Positions 32,479 to 41,330 of a DNA stretch of 57,878 bases are shown piece by piece. Numbering within the stretch: position 1 is the stretch's first letter; every line of letters begins with the position of its first letter. This stretch comes from JBOGDS01 sp050743075 (GTDB lineage: Bacteria; Actinomycetota; Actinomycetes; Jiangellales; Jiangellaceae), in contig JBOGDS010000014.1 in the NCBI GenBank assembly GCA_050743075.1, forward strand, positions 1-57,878, written 5' to 3'. The position numbers and the translations under genes were made by a program. Below the pieces are notes generated by a model. It ran no database searches. It was not told the origin of the DNA and saw only the letters and a program-made list of their open reading frames with translations.

Positions 32479-33402
32479 TCAGGCGCGGGCGTCGCCGGTA
32501 CCGGAGGTGGGCCCGGCCTCGTCGGCCGCATGGACGGCATGACCGCCGAACTGGTGGCGCAACGCGGCAACAGCTTTCATTGCCGGCGAGTCGTCCTGCC
32601 TGGACGCGAACCGGGAGAACAGCGCCGCCGAGATGACCGGTGCCGGCACGGCGTGGTCGATCGCGGCCTCGACCGTCCAGCGGCCCTCACCGGAGTCCTC
32701 GACGTAGCCCTTGATCTCCGCGAGGCCGGGATCCTCCTCCAGCGCCGCGACCAGCAGGTCGAGCAACCACGACCTGACGACGGTGCCCCGGGACCACGCC
32801 TTGAACACGCCGGGTACGTCGGTGACGACGGTTGCCGCGGCCAGCAGTTCGTAGCCCTCGCCATACGCCTGCATGAGGCCGTACTCGATGCCGTTGTGCA
32901 CCATCTTGGCGAAGTGTCCGGCCCCGATCGGACCGGCATGCACGAACCCTTCGTCGCGCGGGCCTTCCGGTCGCAATGCGTCGAAGATCGGCATCAGCCG
33001 TTCCACGTCGGCCTGGGATCCGCCCGCCATCAGCCCGTAGCCGTTGTCGCGCCCCCAGACTCCGCCGGACACGCCGCAGTCGACGTAGCCGATGCGCTGA
33101 TCCGCGAGGTGCGCGGCATTGACCTGGTCGTCGGTCCACCGGGAGTTGCCGCCGTCGACGACAACATCGCCCGCGCTCAGCAGGCCGGCGAGCTCCTCGA
33201 CTGTCGACCGGGTCGGCGCACCGGCCGGCACCATGACCCAGACCGCGCGTGGAGCGGTCAGCTGGTCGGCCATCGCGGCCAGGCTGGACACGTCACTGAC
33301 CTCGGGGTTCCGGTCGTAGCCGACGACCGTGTGGCCGGCACGGCGCAGCCGCTCGCTCATGTTGCCGCCCATCCGGCCCAGGCCGACCAGACCGAGTTCC
33401 AT
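32479..33402 (-). CDS. gnd: 6-phosphogluconate dehydrogenase, decarboxylating (short GntZ/YqeC type)
   Basis: 307 residues, the short class of this enzyme (about 300 against 470). The Rossmann motif GLGRMGGNM begins the protein; the substrate/catalytic segment GAGHFAKMVHNGIEYG holds the key Lys and Asn. The reaction is oxidation and decarboxylation of 6-phosphogluconate to ribulose 5-phosphate. Short forms often prefer NAD. ATG at 33402 lies 11 nt after dnaN. Gnd between dnaN and recF is a trait of Streptomyces/Frankia-like lineages. Confidence 0.95.
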   Translation of the reverse strand: MELGLVGLGRMGGNMSERLRRAGHTVVGYDRNPEVSDVSSLAAMADQLTAPRAVWVMVPAGAPTRSTVEELAGLLSAGDVVVDGGNSRWTDDQVNAAHLADQRIGYVDCGVSGGVWGRDNGYGLMAGGSQADVERLMPIFDALRPEGPRDEGFVHAGPIGAGHFAKMVHNGIEYGLMQAYGEGYELLAAATVVTDVPGVFKAWSRGTVVRSWLLDLLVAALEEDPGLAEIKGYVEDSGEGRWTVEAAIDHAVPAPVISAALFSRFASRQDDSPAMKAVAALRHQFGGHAVHAADEAGPTSGTGDARA

Positions 33403-33413
33403 CAGCGGCGCCC

Positions 33414-34544
33414 TCAGCTGGACAGCCGGATCGGCATCGCGAGGTAGCGGTAGCCCGGAATCGGGTCGGCCTCCTTGCTCTCGGCGCCCTGGAGGACCGC
33501 CGGTTTCAGCGACTCGGTGAAGGACAGGTGCGCGAAGGACGCGTCGATCGCCTGCAGCCCGTCGAGCAGGTACCCCGGGTTGAAGCCGGTGGCGATAGAC
33601 GGCCCATCGACGGTCGCCGGAAGCGCCTCGGACGCCTGCGCGTCCTCGCCACTGCCGGCCTCGAGGACGACCTGGCCCTCCTCGAACGTCAGCCGGATCG
33701 GCGTGTTGCGCTCGGCGACCAGCGCGACCCGCTTGACCGACTCGATCAGACTGACCATCTCGACCCGGGCGACCGTCGCGGTTTCGGGCGGGAACAGCCG
33801 CCGGTAGTTCGGCACCCACTCGCCGTCAATGAGCCGGCTGGTCGTACGCCGGCCGCCGGCCGCCAGCCCGATCAGGCTGTCGTTCGACGTCCCGGCCAGC
33901 GAGACGGTGACCTCGCCCTCGGTGCCGAGAGTCTTTGCGGCGTCAACTAGCGTCCGGGCCGGCACCAGCGCGATGGCGGACACCTCCGGCCGCTGCGGCC
34001 GCCAAGTCAGCTCGCGGACGGCCAGCCGGTAGCGGTCGGTGGCGGCCAGGGTGACGGTCTCTCCCTCGATCTCGACCCGGATGCCGGTGAGGGTCGGCAG
34101 CATGTCGTCGCGCCCGGCGGCGACCGCCACCTGGGCGACCGCCTCGGCCAGGACAGCACCGTCGACGGTTCCCGACGACTCGGGCAGCTCGGGAAGGTCG
34201 GGGTACTCCTCGACCGGAAGCGTCTGCAAGGTGAACCGTGCGCTGCCGCACGTGATGACCACCTTGGTGCCGTCTGAGGTGAGGTCGACCGGCTTGGCCG
34301 GCAGCGACCGGGCGATGTCCGCCAGCAGCCGGCCGGACACGAGCACCGTGCCCGGGTCGGCGACCTCGGCGGGGACTGTACCGCGCCCGGACACCTCGTA
34401 GTCGAAGGACGAGAACGTGACCGTGCCGTCGGCAGCGTCGACGCGCAGCCCGGCGAGAACGGGAACGGTCGGGCGATTCGGCAGGGTGCGTGCCGTCCAG
34501 GCCACGGCATCGGCCAGCACATCGCGTTCGAGCCGGAACTTCAC
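33414..34544 (-). CDS. dnaN: DNA polymerase III sliding clamp (beta subunit)
   Basis: 376 residues forming three repeated clamp domains. Family segments include the opening KFRLERDVLADAVAWTARTLPNRPTVPVL, the PVEEYPDLPELP motif, TLTGIRVEIEGETVTLAATDRYRLA and the closing YRYLAMPIRL. It tethers polymerase to DNA. The GTG at 34544 is preferred over upstream frames because it opens directly with the conserved MKFRLERD-type start and GGGAGGA lies about 11 nt ahead. First gene of the dnaN-gnd-recF-dciA operon, starting just beyond oriC. Confidence 0.97.
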   Translation of the reverse strand: MKFRLERDVLADAVAWTARTLPNRPTVPVLAGLRVDAADGTVTFSSFDYEVSGRGTVPAEVADPGTVLVSGRLLADIARSLPAKPVDLTSDGTKVVITCGSARFTLQTLPVEEYPDLPELPESSGTVDGAVLAEAVAQVAVAAGRDDMLPTLTGIRVEIEGETVTLAATDRYRLAVRELTWRPQRPEVSAIALVPARTLVDAAKTLGTEGEVTVSLAGTSNDSLIGLAAGGRRTTSRLIDGEWVPNYRRLFPPETATVARVEMVSLIESVKRVALVAERNTPIRLTFEEGQVVLEAGSGEDAQASEALPATVDGPSIATGFNPGYLLDGLQAIDASFAHLSFTESLKPAVLQGAESKEADPIPGYRYLAMPIRLSS

Positions 34545-34923
34545 TGCTCTACCGTCCTCCCTCGGGGCTCTGCTCCGCGTCGCGGTGCTCCCCAGGACCC
34601 GTTGGTCGACGTCATCTTTCCACGTGCGAACGACAAGCGGACCGGACCGCGGCACTGGTCACAGATCGGCCGGGAGGCGCGATTCGCATTCGTGGGGGAA
34701 CCAGTTGTCTTCTCGTCGTTGTCATAGCGCCGGTGGATCCTGTGGACAGCCGGAATTTGCGCAGGTGGAGCACCGCGCCGCCGTCCACGGCAGCTGTGTG
34801 AACCTGCCTCGCCACGACGTGGACGGATGGTGGGCGTCCACCACTGCCCGCTGCCGATCCCAAGTCCGTCCCCCGATAACATCGCTGTTTCCACAGACTT
34901 CTCCACAGGCTGTGCGAAGTGGA
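34545..34923. other. oriC: Probable chromosomal replication origin (oriC), dnaA-dnaN intergenic region
   Basis: This 379-bp gene-free region between dnaA and dnaN is where actinobacterial oriC normally lies. DnaA-box-like sites: CTGTCCACA (minus strand, 34741-34749), GTTTCCACA (34887-34895) and TTCTCCACA (34899-34907), each one base from TTGTCCACA or TTCTCCACA-like consensus. Weaker GTGGATC sites lie at about 34733 and 34920. Box density is low compared with Streptomyces oriC, so part of the origin may also use the dnaA-rpmH gap. No obvious AT-rich unwinding element was seen. Confidence 0.7.
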
Positions 34924-36372
34924 TCACGACTGTCTCGCGTGCTGTTTGATCCGGTTGGTGAGTTCTGTGACCTGGTTGAAGACGCTGCGTCGTTCGGCCA
35001 TCTGGTGGCGGATCTTCCGCTCGGCGTGCATGACGGTCGTGTGATCGCGGCCACCGAACTGCTGGCCGATCTTGGGCAGGGACAGCTCGGTGAGCTCGCG
35101 GCACAGGTACATCGCGATCTGACGGGCCGTGACGAGCACCCGGCTGCGGCTCGACCCCTGCAGGTCCTCGATCGTCAGGCCGAAGTAGGCCGCTGTCTGC
35201 GCCATGATCGTGGCACCGGTGATCTCCGGACCGCCGTCGGTCGGCACCAGGTCGCGCAGGACGGCCTCCGCGAGCGCGAGCTCGGCCGGCTGACGGTTCA
35301 GGCTCGCGAACGCCGTGACCCGGATCAGTGCCCCTTCGAGCTCACGGATGTTGGTGGCGATCCGGCTCGCGATGTACTCCAGGACGTCGGGGGACACGTT
35401 GAGATGATCCTGATCGGCCTTCTTGCGCAGGATGGCGATCCGGGTCTCCAGGTCGGGCGGCTGGACGTCGCAGATCAGGCCCCACTCGAACCGGTTGCGC
35501 AGGCGGTCCTCCAGGGCGGACAGCTGCTTGGGCGGCCGGTCGGAGGTGATCACGATCTGCTTGGTCGCGTTGTGCAGGGTGTTGAAGGTGTGGAAGAACT
35601 CCTCCTGGGTCTGGATCTTCCCCTCGAGGAACTGGATGTCGTCGATCAGCAGGACGTCGACGTCGCGGTAGCGACGCTGGAAGGCCGACGCCTTGTCGTC
35701 GCGGATCGAGTTTATGAAGTCGTTCGTGAACTCCTCGGAGCTGACATACCGGACCGGGGTGCCGGGATAGATCGTGCGGACGTAGTGCCCGATGGCGTGC
35801 AGGAGGTGGGTCTTGCCCAGCCCCGAGTCGCCGTAGATCAGCAGCGGGTTGTACGCCTTGCCGGGGGCTTCGGCGACCGCGACCGCGGCCGCGTGGGCGA
35901 ACCGGTTGCTCGACCCGATGACGAACGTCTCGAAGGCATAGCGAGGGTTGAGCCTGGACTGCTCGACTTCCGGGCGACGTGTTTCGGGCACGACGGCGTG
36001 GTGCGGCAGGTAGCCATCGTCGGATGAGGCGCCCCCAGCGCCGGCACCGTGGTCGGCCGGGACGGCGTCCGGCGTGTTCTCCAGCGGTATCTCGCCGTCT
36101 GTTTCCGTCGGAGGGCTCACGCTGACGGCCAGCCCGACCGGCCGGCCCAGGATTCGACCCAACGCCTCGACCAACATGGGTCGCAGACGCTGCTCGAGTT
36201 GGATGCGCGCGAAGTCGCTCGGGACCGCCACGACCGCGGTGTCCTGGACCAGCGTGACCGGCTTGGCCTGCATGAGAAAGGCTCGCTGCTGCGGCCCGAT
36301 CTCAGTGTCGTCGAGGGTCGCGAGCGCGGCCCCCCAGGCCATCCCGAAGTCGCCGCCCGCCTCGTCTGTCAC
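34924..36372 (-). CDS. dnaA: Chromosomal replication initiator protein DnaA
   Basis: 482 residues. Domain I (about 10-95) binds helicase, a short disordered domain II follows (95-140), and domain III is an AAA+ ATPase with Walker A GDSGLGKT (181-188) and Walker B LLIDD (241-245). Domain IV ends with the DNA-binding signature GGRDHTTVMHAERKI (440-454). GTG at 36372 has AAGGGGAGA about 5 nt ahead; the frame continues upstream but shows no better start. Transcribed away from rpmH toward dnaN across oriC. Confidence 0.98.
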   Translation of the reverse strand: MTDEAGGDFGMAWGAALATLDDTEIGPQQRAFLMQAKPVTLVQDTAVVAVPSDFARIQLEQRLRPMLVEALGRILGRPVGLAVSVSPPTETDGEIPLENTPDAVPADHGAGAGGASSDDGYLPHHAVVPETRRPEVEQSRLNPRYAFETFVIGSSNRFAHAAAVAVAEAPGKAYNPLLIYGDSGLGKTHLLHAIGHYVRTIYPGTPVRYVSSEEFTNDFINSIRDDKASAFQRRYRDVDVLLIDDIQFLEGKIQTQEEFFHTFNTLHNATKQIVITSDRPPKQLSALEDRLRNRFEWGLICDVQPPDLETRIAILRKKADQDHLNVSPDVLEYIASRIATNIRELEGALIRVTAFASLNRQPAELALAEAVLRDLVPTDGGPEITGATIMAQTAAYFGLTIEDLQGSSRSRVLVTARQIAMYLCRELTELSLPKIGQQFGGRDHTTVMHAERKIRHQMAERRSVFNQVTELTNRIKQHARQS

Positions 36373-36871
36373 ACCGTCTCCCCTTGTCTTACGTCGGGGG
36401 CGGTTTGCCCCGACAACTCGGCCATGGGAAGACGGCACACGCACGTCCACATCGTCATCCACAGTTGTGGAGGGCCTGTGCAACTACCGGAGTAGCCGCC
36501 AGACAACCCGCTGACCTGCGGAAACGCAATCTCTCCCCGACGTGCGCACCATCTTCATGACGCTGGTCGAAGCCGCGACGCTAACAACTCCGGCGGGCCG
36601 CATCAACCGATGTCCACAGGTTTCTTCGGCACGGTCGGCGAGTCGGTCGCCGTTCGCGGGCAATCCGGCTGAGACGGTCGCGGGTTGACGGGGCTCCGCC
36701 CTCGGGCCGGGTCGGGGCCGGGGTGCCCGGTTTGACCGTGCCTGGTCTCGGCACGTACCGTGGATCAGTCCGACCAGGGCCCCAGAGCCATCGTGCGTGT
36801 ACCCGCATGCCTGGGGTCCGTCGGCCCCCTACTACTGTTGTCCCTGTCATCGTGACCCTGGAGCCCCGGAC
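36373..36871. promoter_or_regulatory. dnaA-rpmH divergent control region (499 bp, no gene)
   Basis: Contains DnaA-like boxes TCATCCACA (36455-36463) and ATGTCCACA (36610-36618), which may mediate dnaA autoregulation or take part in a bipartite origin. On the plus strand TTGACC (36732-36737), an 18-bp spacer and TACCGT (36756-36761) form a good promoter for rpmH, about 105 nt ahead of its start. I see no open frame with coding character. Confidence 0.5.
36732..36761 (+). promoter_or_regulatory. Promoter of rpmH-rnpA-yidD-yidC operon
   Basis: -35 TTGACC at 36732-36737, 18-bp spacer, -10 TACCGT at 36756-36761. It fits actinobacterial housekeeping promoters (TTGAC/TAnnnT). Confidence 0.5.
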
Positions 36872-37006
36872 GTGAAGCGCACCTTTCAGCCGAACAATCG
36901 CCGTCGCGCGAGGACCCACGGCTTCCGGTTGCGCATGCGCACCCGCGCCGGCCGGGCCATCATCGGCGCGCGTCGTCGCAAGGGCCGTGCGCGTCTGTCC
37001 GCCTGA
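36872..37006 (+). CDS. rpmH: Large-subunit ribosomal protein bL34
   Basis: 44 residues with the invariant sequence pattern KRTFQPNNRRRARTHGFRLRM and the closing GRAIIGARRRKGRARLSA. It is a small, highly basic protein of the 50S subunit. GTG at 36872 is the only start giving the standard N-terminus. It is followed by rnpA with a 40-nt gap, the universal rpmH-rnpA pairing near oriC. Confidence 0.97.
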   Translation: MKRTFQPNNRRRARTHGFRLRMRTRAGRAIIGARRRKGRARLSA

Positions 37007-37046
37007 TCACGGGCCGGCCGTGCCGCATCCTGTGGGAGGAGTTCGC

Positions 37047-37406
37047 GTGCTGCCTCCCGAGAACCGCCTGCGCCGGGCGCAGGAGTTTCGCAGCACGATC
37101 CGCCACGGGGTCCGGGCCGGACGCCCACTGGTGGTCATTCACGTGATTCCCGGATCCGGCAGCGACGGCGCCCCCGTTCGTGCCGGGTTCGTCGTCGGTG
37201 GTGCCGTCGGTGGTGCCGTCGTGCGCAACGCCGTTCGCCGACGGCTGCGACACCTTCTCCGCGATCGACTCGACGGGTTTCCGCCGGGTTCGCGAGTGGT
37301 GATCCGGGCCCAGGCCGAGGCGGCGCACACACCAAGTCCGGTGCTGGCACGTGATCTGGATCAGGCCATCACCCGGGCACTCGCGCGGGCGGGCAACCGG
37401 TCATGA
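37047..37406 (+). CDS. rnpA: Ribonuclease P protein component
   Basis: 119-residue basic protein that assists the RNase P RNA in maturing tRNA 5' ends. It has the opening LPPENRLRRAQEF, the FVVGGAVGGAVVRNAVRRRLRHLLRD signature and the final RDLDQAITRAL helix. GTG at 37047 lies 6 nt after GGGAGGAG, which decides the start. Its TGA overlaps the yidD start (ATGA). Confidence 0.96.
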   Translation: MLPPENRLRRAQEFRSTIRHGVRAGRPLVVIHVIPGSGSDGAPVRAGFVVGGAVGGAVVRNAVRRRLRHLLRDRLDGFPPGSRVVIRAQAEAAHTPSPVLARDLDQAITRALARAGNRS

Positions 37407-37771
37407 GGCGGGTCCTGGTTGTCATCCTCAAGGCCTACCGCCTCGTGGTCAGCCCTGTCTACGGGCAGCGGTGCCGGTACTACCCGTCGTGTTCCGCCTA
37501 TGCGCTGGGCGCTGTCGAGACCCACGGCGCGTTGCGGGGATCGTGGCTGGCGCTGCGGCGGCTCGGGCGCTGCCATCCGTGGACGCCGGGCGGCGTGGAC
37601 CTGGTACCACCCCCTGAGGCGTACCGGTGGTGGGGGCTCGTCCCCGGTATGGATGGATCGGATGATCCGAACCCCCCATCCGATATCACCACAGTTCGAC
37701 CATTGATCACTTCGGGCGTCTCGCCCGCCGACACCGGTTTCGACCAGACCGCGGCCCTGCGAGGAGCCTGA
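37403..37771 (+). CDS. yidD: Membrane protein insertion efficiency factor YidD
   Basis: 122 residues. The conserved core is at the N-terminus: an amphipathic start, QRCRYYPSCSAYALGAVETHG with the family cysteines, and GRCHPWTPGGVDLVP with the third. The last 40 residues are an unconserved polar extension. YidD assists YidC-mediated insertion of inner-membrane proteins. The start is coupled to rnpA (ATGA); the stop lies 6 nt before yidC. Confidence 0.95.
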   Translation: MRRVLVVILKAYRLVVSPVYGQRCRYYPSCSAYALGAVETHGALRGSWLALRRLGRCHPWTPGGVDLVPPPEAYRWWGLVPGMDGSDDPNPPSDITTVRPLITSGVSPADTGFDQTAALRGA

Positions 37772-37777
37772 CCACCC

Positions 37778-38734
37778 GTGGACACCATTCTTCAGCCCCT
37801 GTACCTGCTGGTCAGCTGGATCATGATCGGCTGGCACTGGGTGTTCAGCGAGCTCCTCAGGATCGACCACGACGGCGCCAACTGGGCGCTGTCCATCATC
37901 GGCCTCGTCATCGTGATCCGGACGCTGCTGATCCCGCTGTTCGTCCGGCAGATCAGGTCGCAGCGCAACATGCAGATGTTGCAGCCGAAGGTGCGCGAGA
38001 TACAGAAGAAGTACAAGGGCGACCGGGAGCGTCTCCAGCAGGAGACGATGAAGCTCTACAAGGACACCGGGACGAACCCGTTCGCCTCGTGCCTGCCCAT
38101 CCTGCTCCAGGCACCGTTCCTCTTCGCTCTGTTCCGGGTGCTCGACGGCATCGCGAAGGGCCACGAGCGGGGTGCGTTCGAGAGCAATCAGCGCCTGTTC
38201 GACTCGGCGCGGGAGGCCGAGATCTTCGGTGCGCCGTTGTCGGCGACGTTCCTCGACTCGCCGAACCTCCAGACCCAGATCATCGCCGTCGTCATGGTCG
38301 TCCTGATGACGCTGACGACATTCCTCACCCAGCGCCAGATCATGCGCAAGAACATGCCGAAGGAGGCGCTCGAGGGCCCCTTCGCCCAGCAGCAGAAGAT
38401 CCTGCTCTACGTCCTGCCGCTGGTGTTCGCCGTCTCCGGCGTCTACTTCCCGCTGGGCGTGGTGCTCTACTGGTTGACCTCGAACCTGTGGACGATGGGG
38501 CAGCAGTTCTATGTGATCCGTCGGATGCCGGCCCCTGGGACGCCGGCCGAGGAGGCGCACCGCCGGCGCATGGAGGCGAAGGCGCAGCGGCGTGGCACCG
38601 TCGTCCCGGCCGGGCAGGTGGCAGACGAACCGCCGGCCGAGCCGCCACCGGTCAGACAGCAGCCCAAACGCGACACGCGGGCCCAACGCAAGGGGAGTCC
38701 GCAGCGGTCGAACAAGAAGAAGCGGAAGCGTTGA
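37778..38734 (+). CDS. yidC: Membrane protein insertase YidC (Oxa1 family)
   Basis: 318 residues. Five membrane segments are visible: near 5-25, 38-56, the QAPFLFALFRVL region around 110, 168-190 and 210-235. The cytoplasmic coiled loop MQMLQPKVREIQKKYKGDRERLQQETMKLYK lies between the first pair, and FPLGVVLYWLTSNLW is the last helix. It lacks the large periplasmic domain of Gram-negative YidC, as expected. The C-terminus is very basic (NKKKRKR), which helps ribosome binding. GTG at 37778 with GAGGAG about 10 nt ahead. Confidence 0.97.
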   Translation: MDTILQPLYLLVSWIMIGWHWVFSELLRIDHDGANWALSIIGLVIVIRTLLIPLFVRQIRSQRNMQMLQPKVREIQKKYKGDRERLQQETMKLYKDTGTNPFASCLPILLQAPFLFALFRVLDGIAKGHERGAFESNQRLFDSAREAEIFGAPLSATFLDSPNLQTQIIAVVMVVLMTLTTFLTQRQIMRKNMPKEALEGPFAQQQKILLYVLPLVFAVSGVYFPLGVVLYWLTSNLWTMGQQFYVIRRMPAPGTPAEEAHRRRMEAKAQRRGTVVPAGQVADEPPAEPPPVRQQPKRDTRAQRKGSPQRSNKKKRKR

Positions 38735-38790
38735 CGGCGGCGTTCGCCGGTGCCCGTGGTAAGTCCGACGTACGTCGAGGAGCTCGAAAA

Positions 38791-39306
38791 GTGGCTGAGG
38801 CCGTGACACCCCCGGTGTCGGTATCCGCGCCGGCAACGGCGCCCGCACGTCTTGGTGAACTGGAGCACGAAGGCGACATCGCCGCCGACTACCTCGAGGG
38901 CCTACTCGACATCGCCGATTACGACGGCGACATCGACATGGATGTCGAAGGCGACCGCGCCATGGTGTCGGTCGTCGGCGCAGACCTGGAGGAACTGGTC
39001 GGCGACGAGGGTGAGGTACTGGAAGCACTCCAGGAGCTCACCCGGCTGGCTGTCGTGCGCGGGACAGGAGAACGCAGCCGGTTGATGCTGGACATCAGCG
39101 GCTTCCGCGCACGCAAGCGCGAGGAACTGACCGCCCTGGCCACGCGGACGGCCGGGCAGGTGCGGGCCAGTGGTGAGCCGGCTCCACTCAGTCCGATGAC
39201 GCCGTTTGAGCGCAAGGTCGTCCACGATGCCGTCGCGGCGGCGGGGCTCCGCAGCGAGTCGGAGGGCGAGGAACCACAGCGGTACGTCGTGGTACTTCCC
39301 GACTAG
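38791..39306 (+). CDS. jag: Jag/KhpB family RNA-binding protein (KH and R3H domains)
   Basis: 171 residues. The KH-II-like domain (about 20-110) includes LEGLLDIADYDGDIDMDVEGDRAMVSVVG and the LVGDEGEVLEALQELTRLA motif. The R3H domain (115-171) has LMLDISGFRARKREEL and the MTPFERKVVHDAV..GLRSESEGEEPQRYVVVLP closing pattern. Jag/KhpB binds RNA and influences cell elongation; it is nearly always encoded after yidC. GTG at 38791 has GAGGAG 8 nt ahead. A TTG at the yidC stop is a weaker alternative. Confidence 0.93.
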   Translation: MAEAVTPPVSVSAPATAPARLGELEHEGDIAADYLEGLLDIADYDGDIDMDVEGDRAMVSVVGADLEELVGDEGEVLEALQELTRLAVVRGTGERSRLMLDISGFRARKREELTALATRTAGQVRASGEPAPLSPMTPFERKVVHDAVAAAGLRSESEGEEPQRYVVVLPD

Positions 39307-39315
39307 TCATCACGC

Positions 39316-40119
39316 ATGCCCGACCCAGACGACGGCGCGCCGGATCACCGGCGCGCCGTTTCACGTGAAACACGGCCGCAGACGGAGAGGTCGTCCGTCG
39401 CTGCTCCACCGGCTCCGCCAGCTGCGCAGGCAGTCTTCGGTGATCGGCTCGGACTCGCCGTTCACTACGTGGCCCTCCTGGCGGGAGCTGGCATCGAACG
39501 CGGCTTGATCGGGCCGCGCGAGGTTCCGCGGTTGTGGGATCGGCACGTGCTGAACTGTGCCGTCGTGCACGATGCCCTGGTGCCGGGATCGACGGTCGCC
39601 GATGTGGGGTCCGGGGCGGGTTTACCGGGGATCGTGCTCGCGATCGTCCGGCCGGACGTGCGGGTCACCTTGGTGGAACCGCTGCTTCGCCGTTCAACCT
39701 TTCTCACCGAAGTGGTCGAGGTCCTGGCACTGGGGAACGCGACAGTCGTCCGCGGCAGAGCCGAGGAGCTCGCGGGGGAGGTCCGGGTCGAGGCGGTGAC
39801 GGCTCGCGCGGTCGCCCCACTGGCGCGCTTGGCCGGCTGGTCGCTTCCGCTGTTGTCCCCAGGAGGCCGTCTGTTGGCCATCAAGGGGGAGTCTGTTGTG
39901 GACGAAGTCGCCGCGGCGTCGGTCAGACTGCGCACAATGGGCGCGACCTCCTGGAGTGTCCAGGAGTTCGGCGTCGGCATAGTCGACCCGCCGACACGGG
40001 TGGCGGTGGTCGAAGTCGGGGCCGAGGTAGGCAAGGCTGTATCGAGAAGTCCGCACGCTCACGGTCGGCAGGGCTGGGGCCGTGGCTACGGACAGCGACG
40101 GAGGAGGGGCAGGACATGA
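39316..40119 (+). CDS. rsmG: 16S rRNA (guanine-527-N7) methyltransferase RsmG
   Basis: 267 residues. The SAM-binding fold has the family motifs VADVGSGAGLPGIVLAIVRP and VTLVEPLLRRSTFLTEVVE with the ITARAVAPL-like VTARAVAPLARLAGW, then LLAIKGES. It methylates G527 of 16S rRNA; its loss gives low-level streptomycin resistance. The first codons contain a parS site (39358-39371). ATG at 39316 lacks a ribosome site; the first 30 residues are unconserved, so the true start is uncertain. It ends in an ATGA overlap with parA. The 30-residue basic tail (HGRQGWGRGYGQRRRRGRT) is unconserved. Confidence 0.94.
   Translation: MPDPDDGAPDHRRAVSRETRPQTERSSVAAPPAPPAAQAVFGDRLGLAVHYVALLAGAGIERGLIGPREVPRLWDRHVLNCAVVHDALVPGSTVADVGSGAGLPGIVLAIVRPDVRVTLVEPLLRRSTFLTEVVEVLALGNATVVRGRAEELAGEVRVEAVTARAVAPLARLAGWSLPLLSPGGRLLAIKGESVVDEVAAASVRLRTMGATSWSVQEFGVGIVDPPTRVAVVEVGAEVGKAVSRSPHAHGRQGWGRGYGQRRRRGRT
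39358..39371. promoter_or_regulatory. parS: parS centromere site 1
   Basis: GTTTCACGTGAAAC, a perfect 14-bp palindrome and exact parS core; with flanks it matches 15 of 16 bases of TGTTTCACGTGAAACA. Located inside the start of rsmG. ParB nucleates here for origin segregation. Confidence 0.95.
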
Positions 40120-41330
40120 CCGTGTCCACCGCGGCACCCGGGCTGGGCTGGCCCGAGAACGGCCGGACCGCGGGACGCGAGGCAGAACCTGGTCAGGGGG
40201 GAACCACAGCGGCCGTGTCGGGCCCTGCCCCGCTCGGCTGGCCCGACCACCCGGCGGGCGCAACGGCGGGCTCTGCCTCCACCGAGGTGAGGGCGCCACT
40301 GCAGGCGCCGGCCCCGGCGCCAAGCGTGCGGGAGGCGGAGCCGGTCCGCACGGCCGCACAGGTCGTCAGCGAGCACGCGGTGGTGGCTGGAGCCCTGACC
40401 GATGCTGACACACCGATCGCACATCAGGCGGCAGCGGCGGTGCTCGTGTTCGGGCGGCACCGCGAGGCACTGCCGGCTCCAGCGTCGACCCGGGTGATGG
40501 TCGTGGCCAACCAGAAGGGTGGGGTCGGCAAGACCACCACGACGGTCAACGTCGCGGCAGCGCTGGCGGTCAGCGGGCTGCGGGTGCTGGTCATCGATCT
40601 GGACCCGCAGGGCAACGCATCGACGGCGATGGGGATCGACCACCACGCGGACATCCCCAGCGTCTACGACGTGCTGGTGGACGAGCGCCCGATCAGCGAC
40701 GTGGTGGCTGCCGTCGACGGTTTCGAGGGGCTGTCGTGCGCTCCCGCGACGATCGACCTGGCCGGCGCCGAGATCGAGCTCGTGTCGCTCGTCGCCCGGG
40801 AGTCTCGGCTTCGCAAGGCACTCACGGCGCACCTGTCGGCCTTGACCGAGGGCGACGGTTACGACTACGTCCTGATCGACTGCCCGCCGTCACTGGGCTT
40901 GCTGACGGTGAACGCGCTGGTCGGCGGCGACGAGGTACTCATCCCGATCCAGTGTGAGTACTACGCGCTGGAAGGGCTGAGCCAATTGCTCAAGAACATC
41001 GACCTGGTCCGTGCGCACCTCAACCCGTCTCTGGCCGTGTCGACCATCCTGCTGACGATGTACGACGCCCGGACCCGCTTGGCCGCCCAGGTTGCCGACG
41101 AGGTCCGCAGCCATTTCGGGGACACGGTTCTACAGACAACGATTCCGCGGTCGGTGCGCATCAGCGAAGCGCCGAGCTACGGCCAGACGGTCATGACCTA
41201 CGATCCAGGCTCCAGCGGCGCCCTGTCCTACCTCGAGGCGGCTCGAGAGATGGCGGAGCGAGGGGCGGCGCCGGCCGAGGATGCACAGCGGTCCTTGAAC
41301 GGGACGGACTCGACAGAGGGGATGCCGTGA
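40116..41330 (+). CDS. parA: Chromosome-partitioning ATPase ParA
   Basis: 404 residues. An unusually long disordered N-terminal extension (1-125) precedes the Walker ATPase: deviant Walker A KGGVGKTTT (134-142), VIDLDPQGN, and VLIDCPPSLGLLTVNAL with LIPIQCEYYALEGL. The extension holds two LGWP motifs (10-13 and 40-43). ParA moves ParB-parS complexes after replication. Start ATG overlaps the rsmG stop (ATGA) with GGAGGGG ahead; end overlaps parB (GTGA). Confidence 0.96.
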   Translation: MTVSTAAPGLGWPENGRTAGREAEPGQGGTTAAVSGPAPLGWPDHPAGATAGSASTEVRAPLQAPAPAPSVREAEPVRTAAQVVSEHAVVAGALTDADTPIAHQAAAAVLVFGRHREALPAPASTRVMVVANQKGGVGKTTTTVNVAAALAVSGLRVLVIDLDPQGNASTAMGIDHHADIPSVYDVLVDERPISDVVAAVDGFEGLSCAPATIDLAGAEIELVSLVARESRLRKALTAHLSALTEGDGYDYVLIDCPPSLGLLTVNALVGGDEVLIPIQCEYYALEGLSQLLKNIDLVRAHLNPSLAVSTILLTMYDARTRLAAQVADEVRSHFGDTVLQTTIPRSVRISEAPSYGQTVMTYDPGSSGALSYLEAAREMAERGAAPAEDAQRSLNGTDSTEGMP

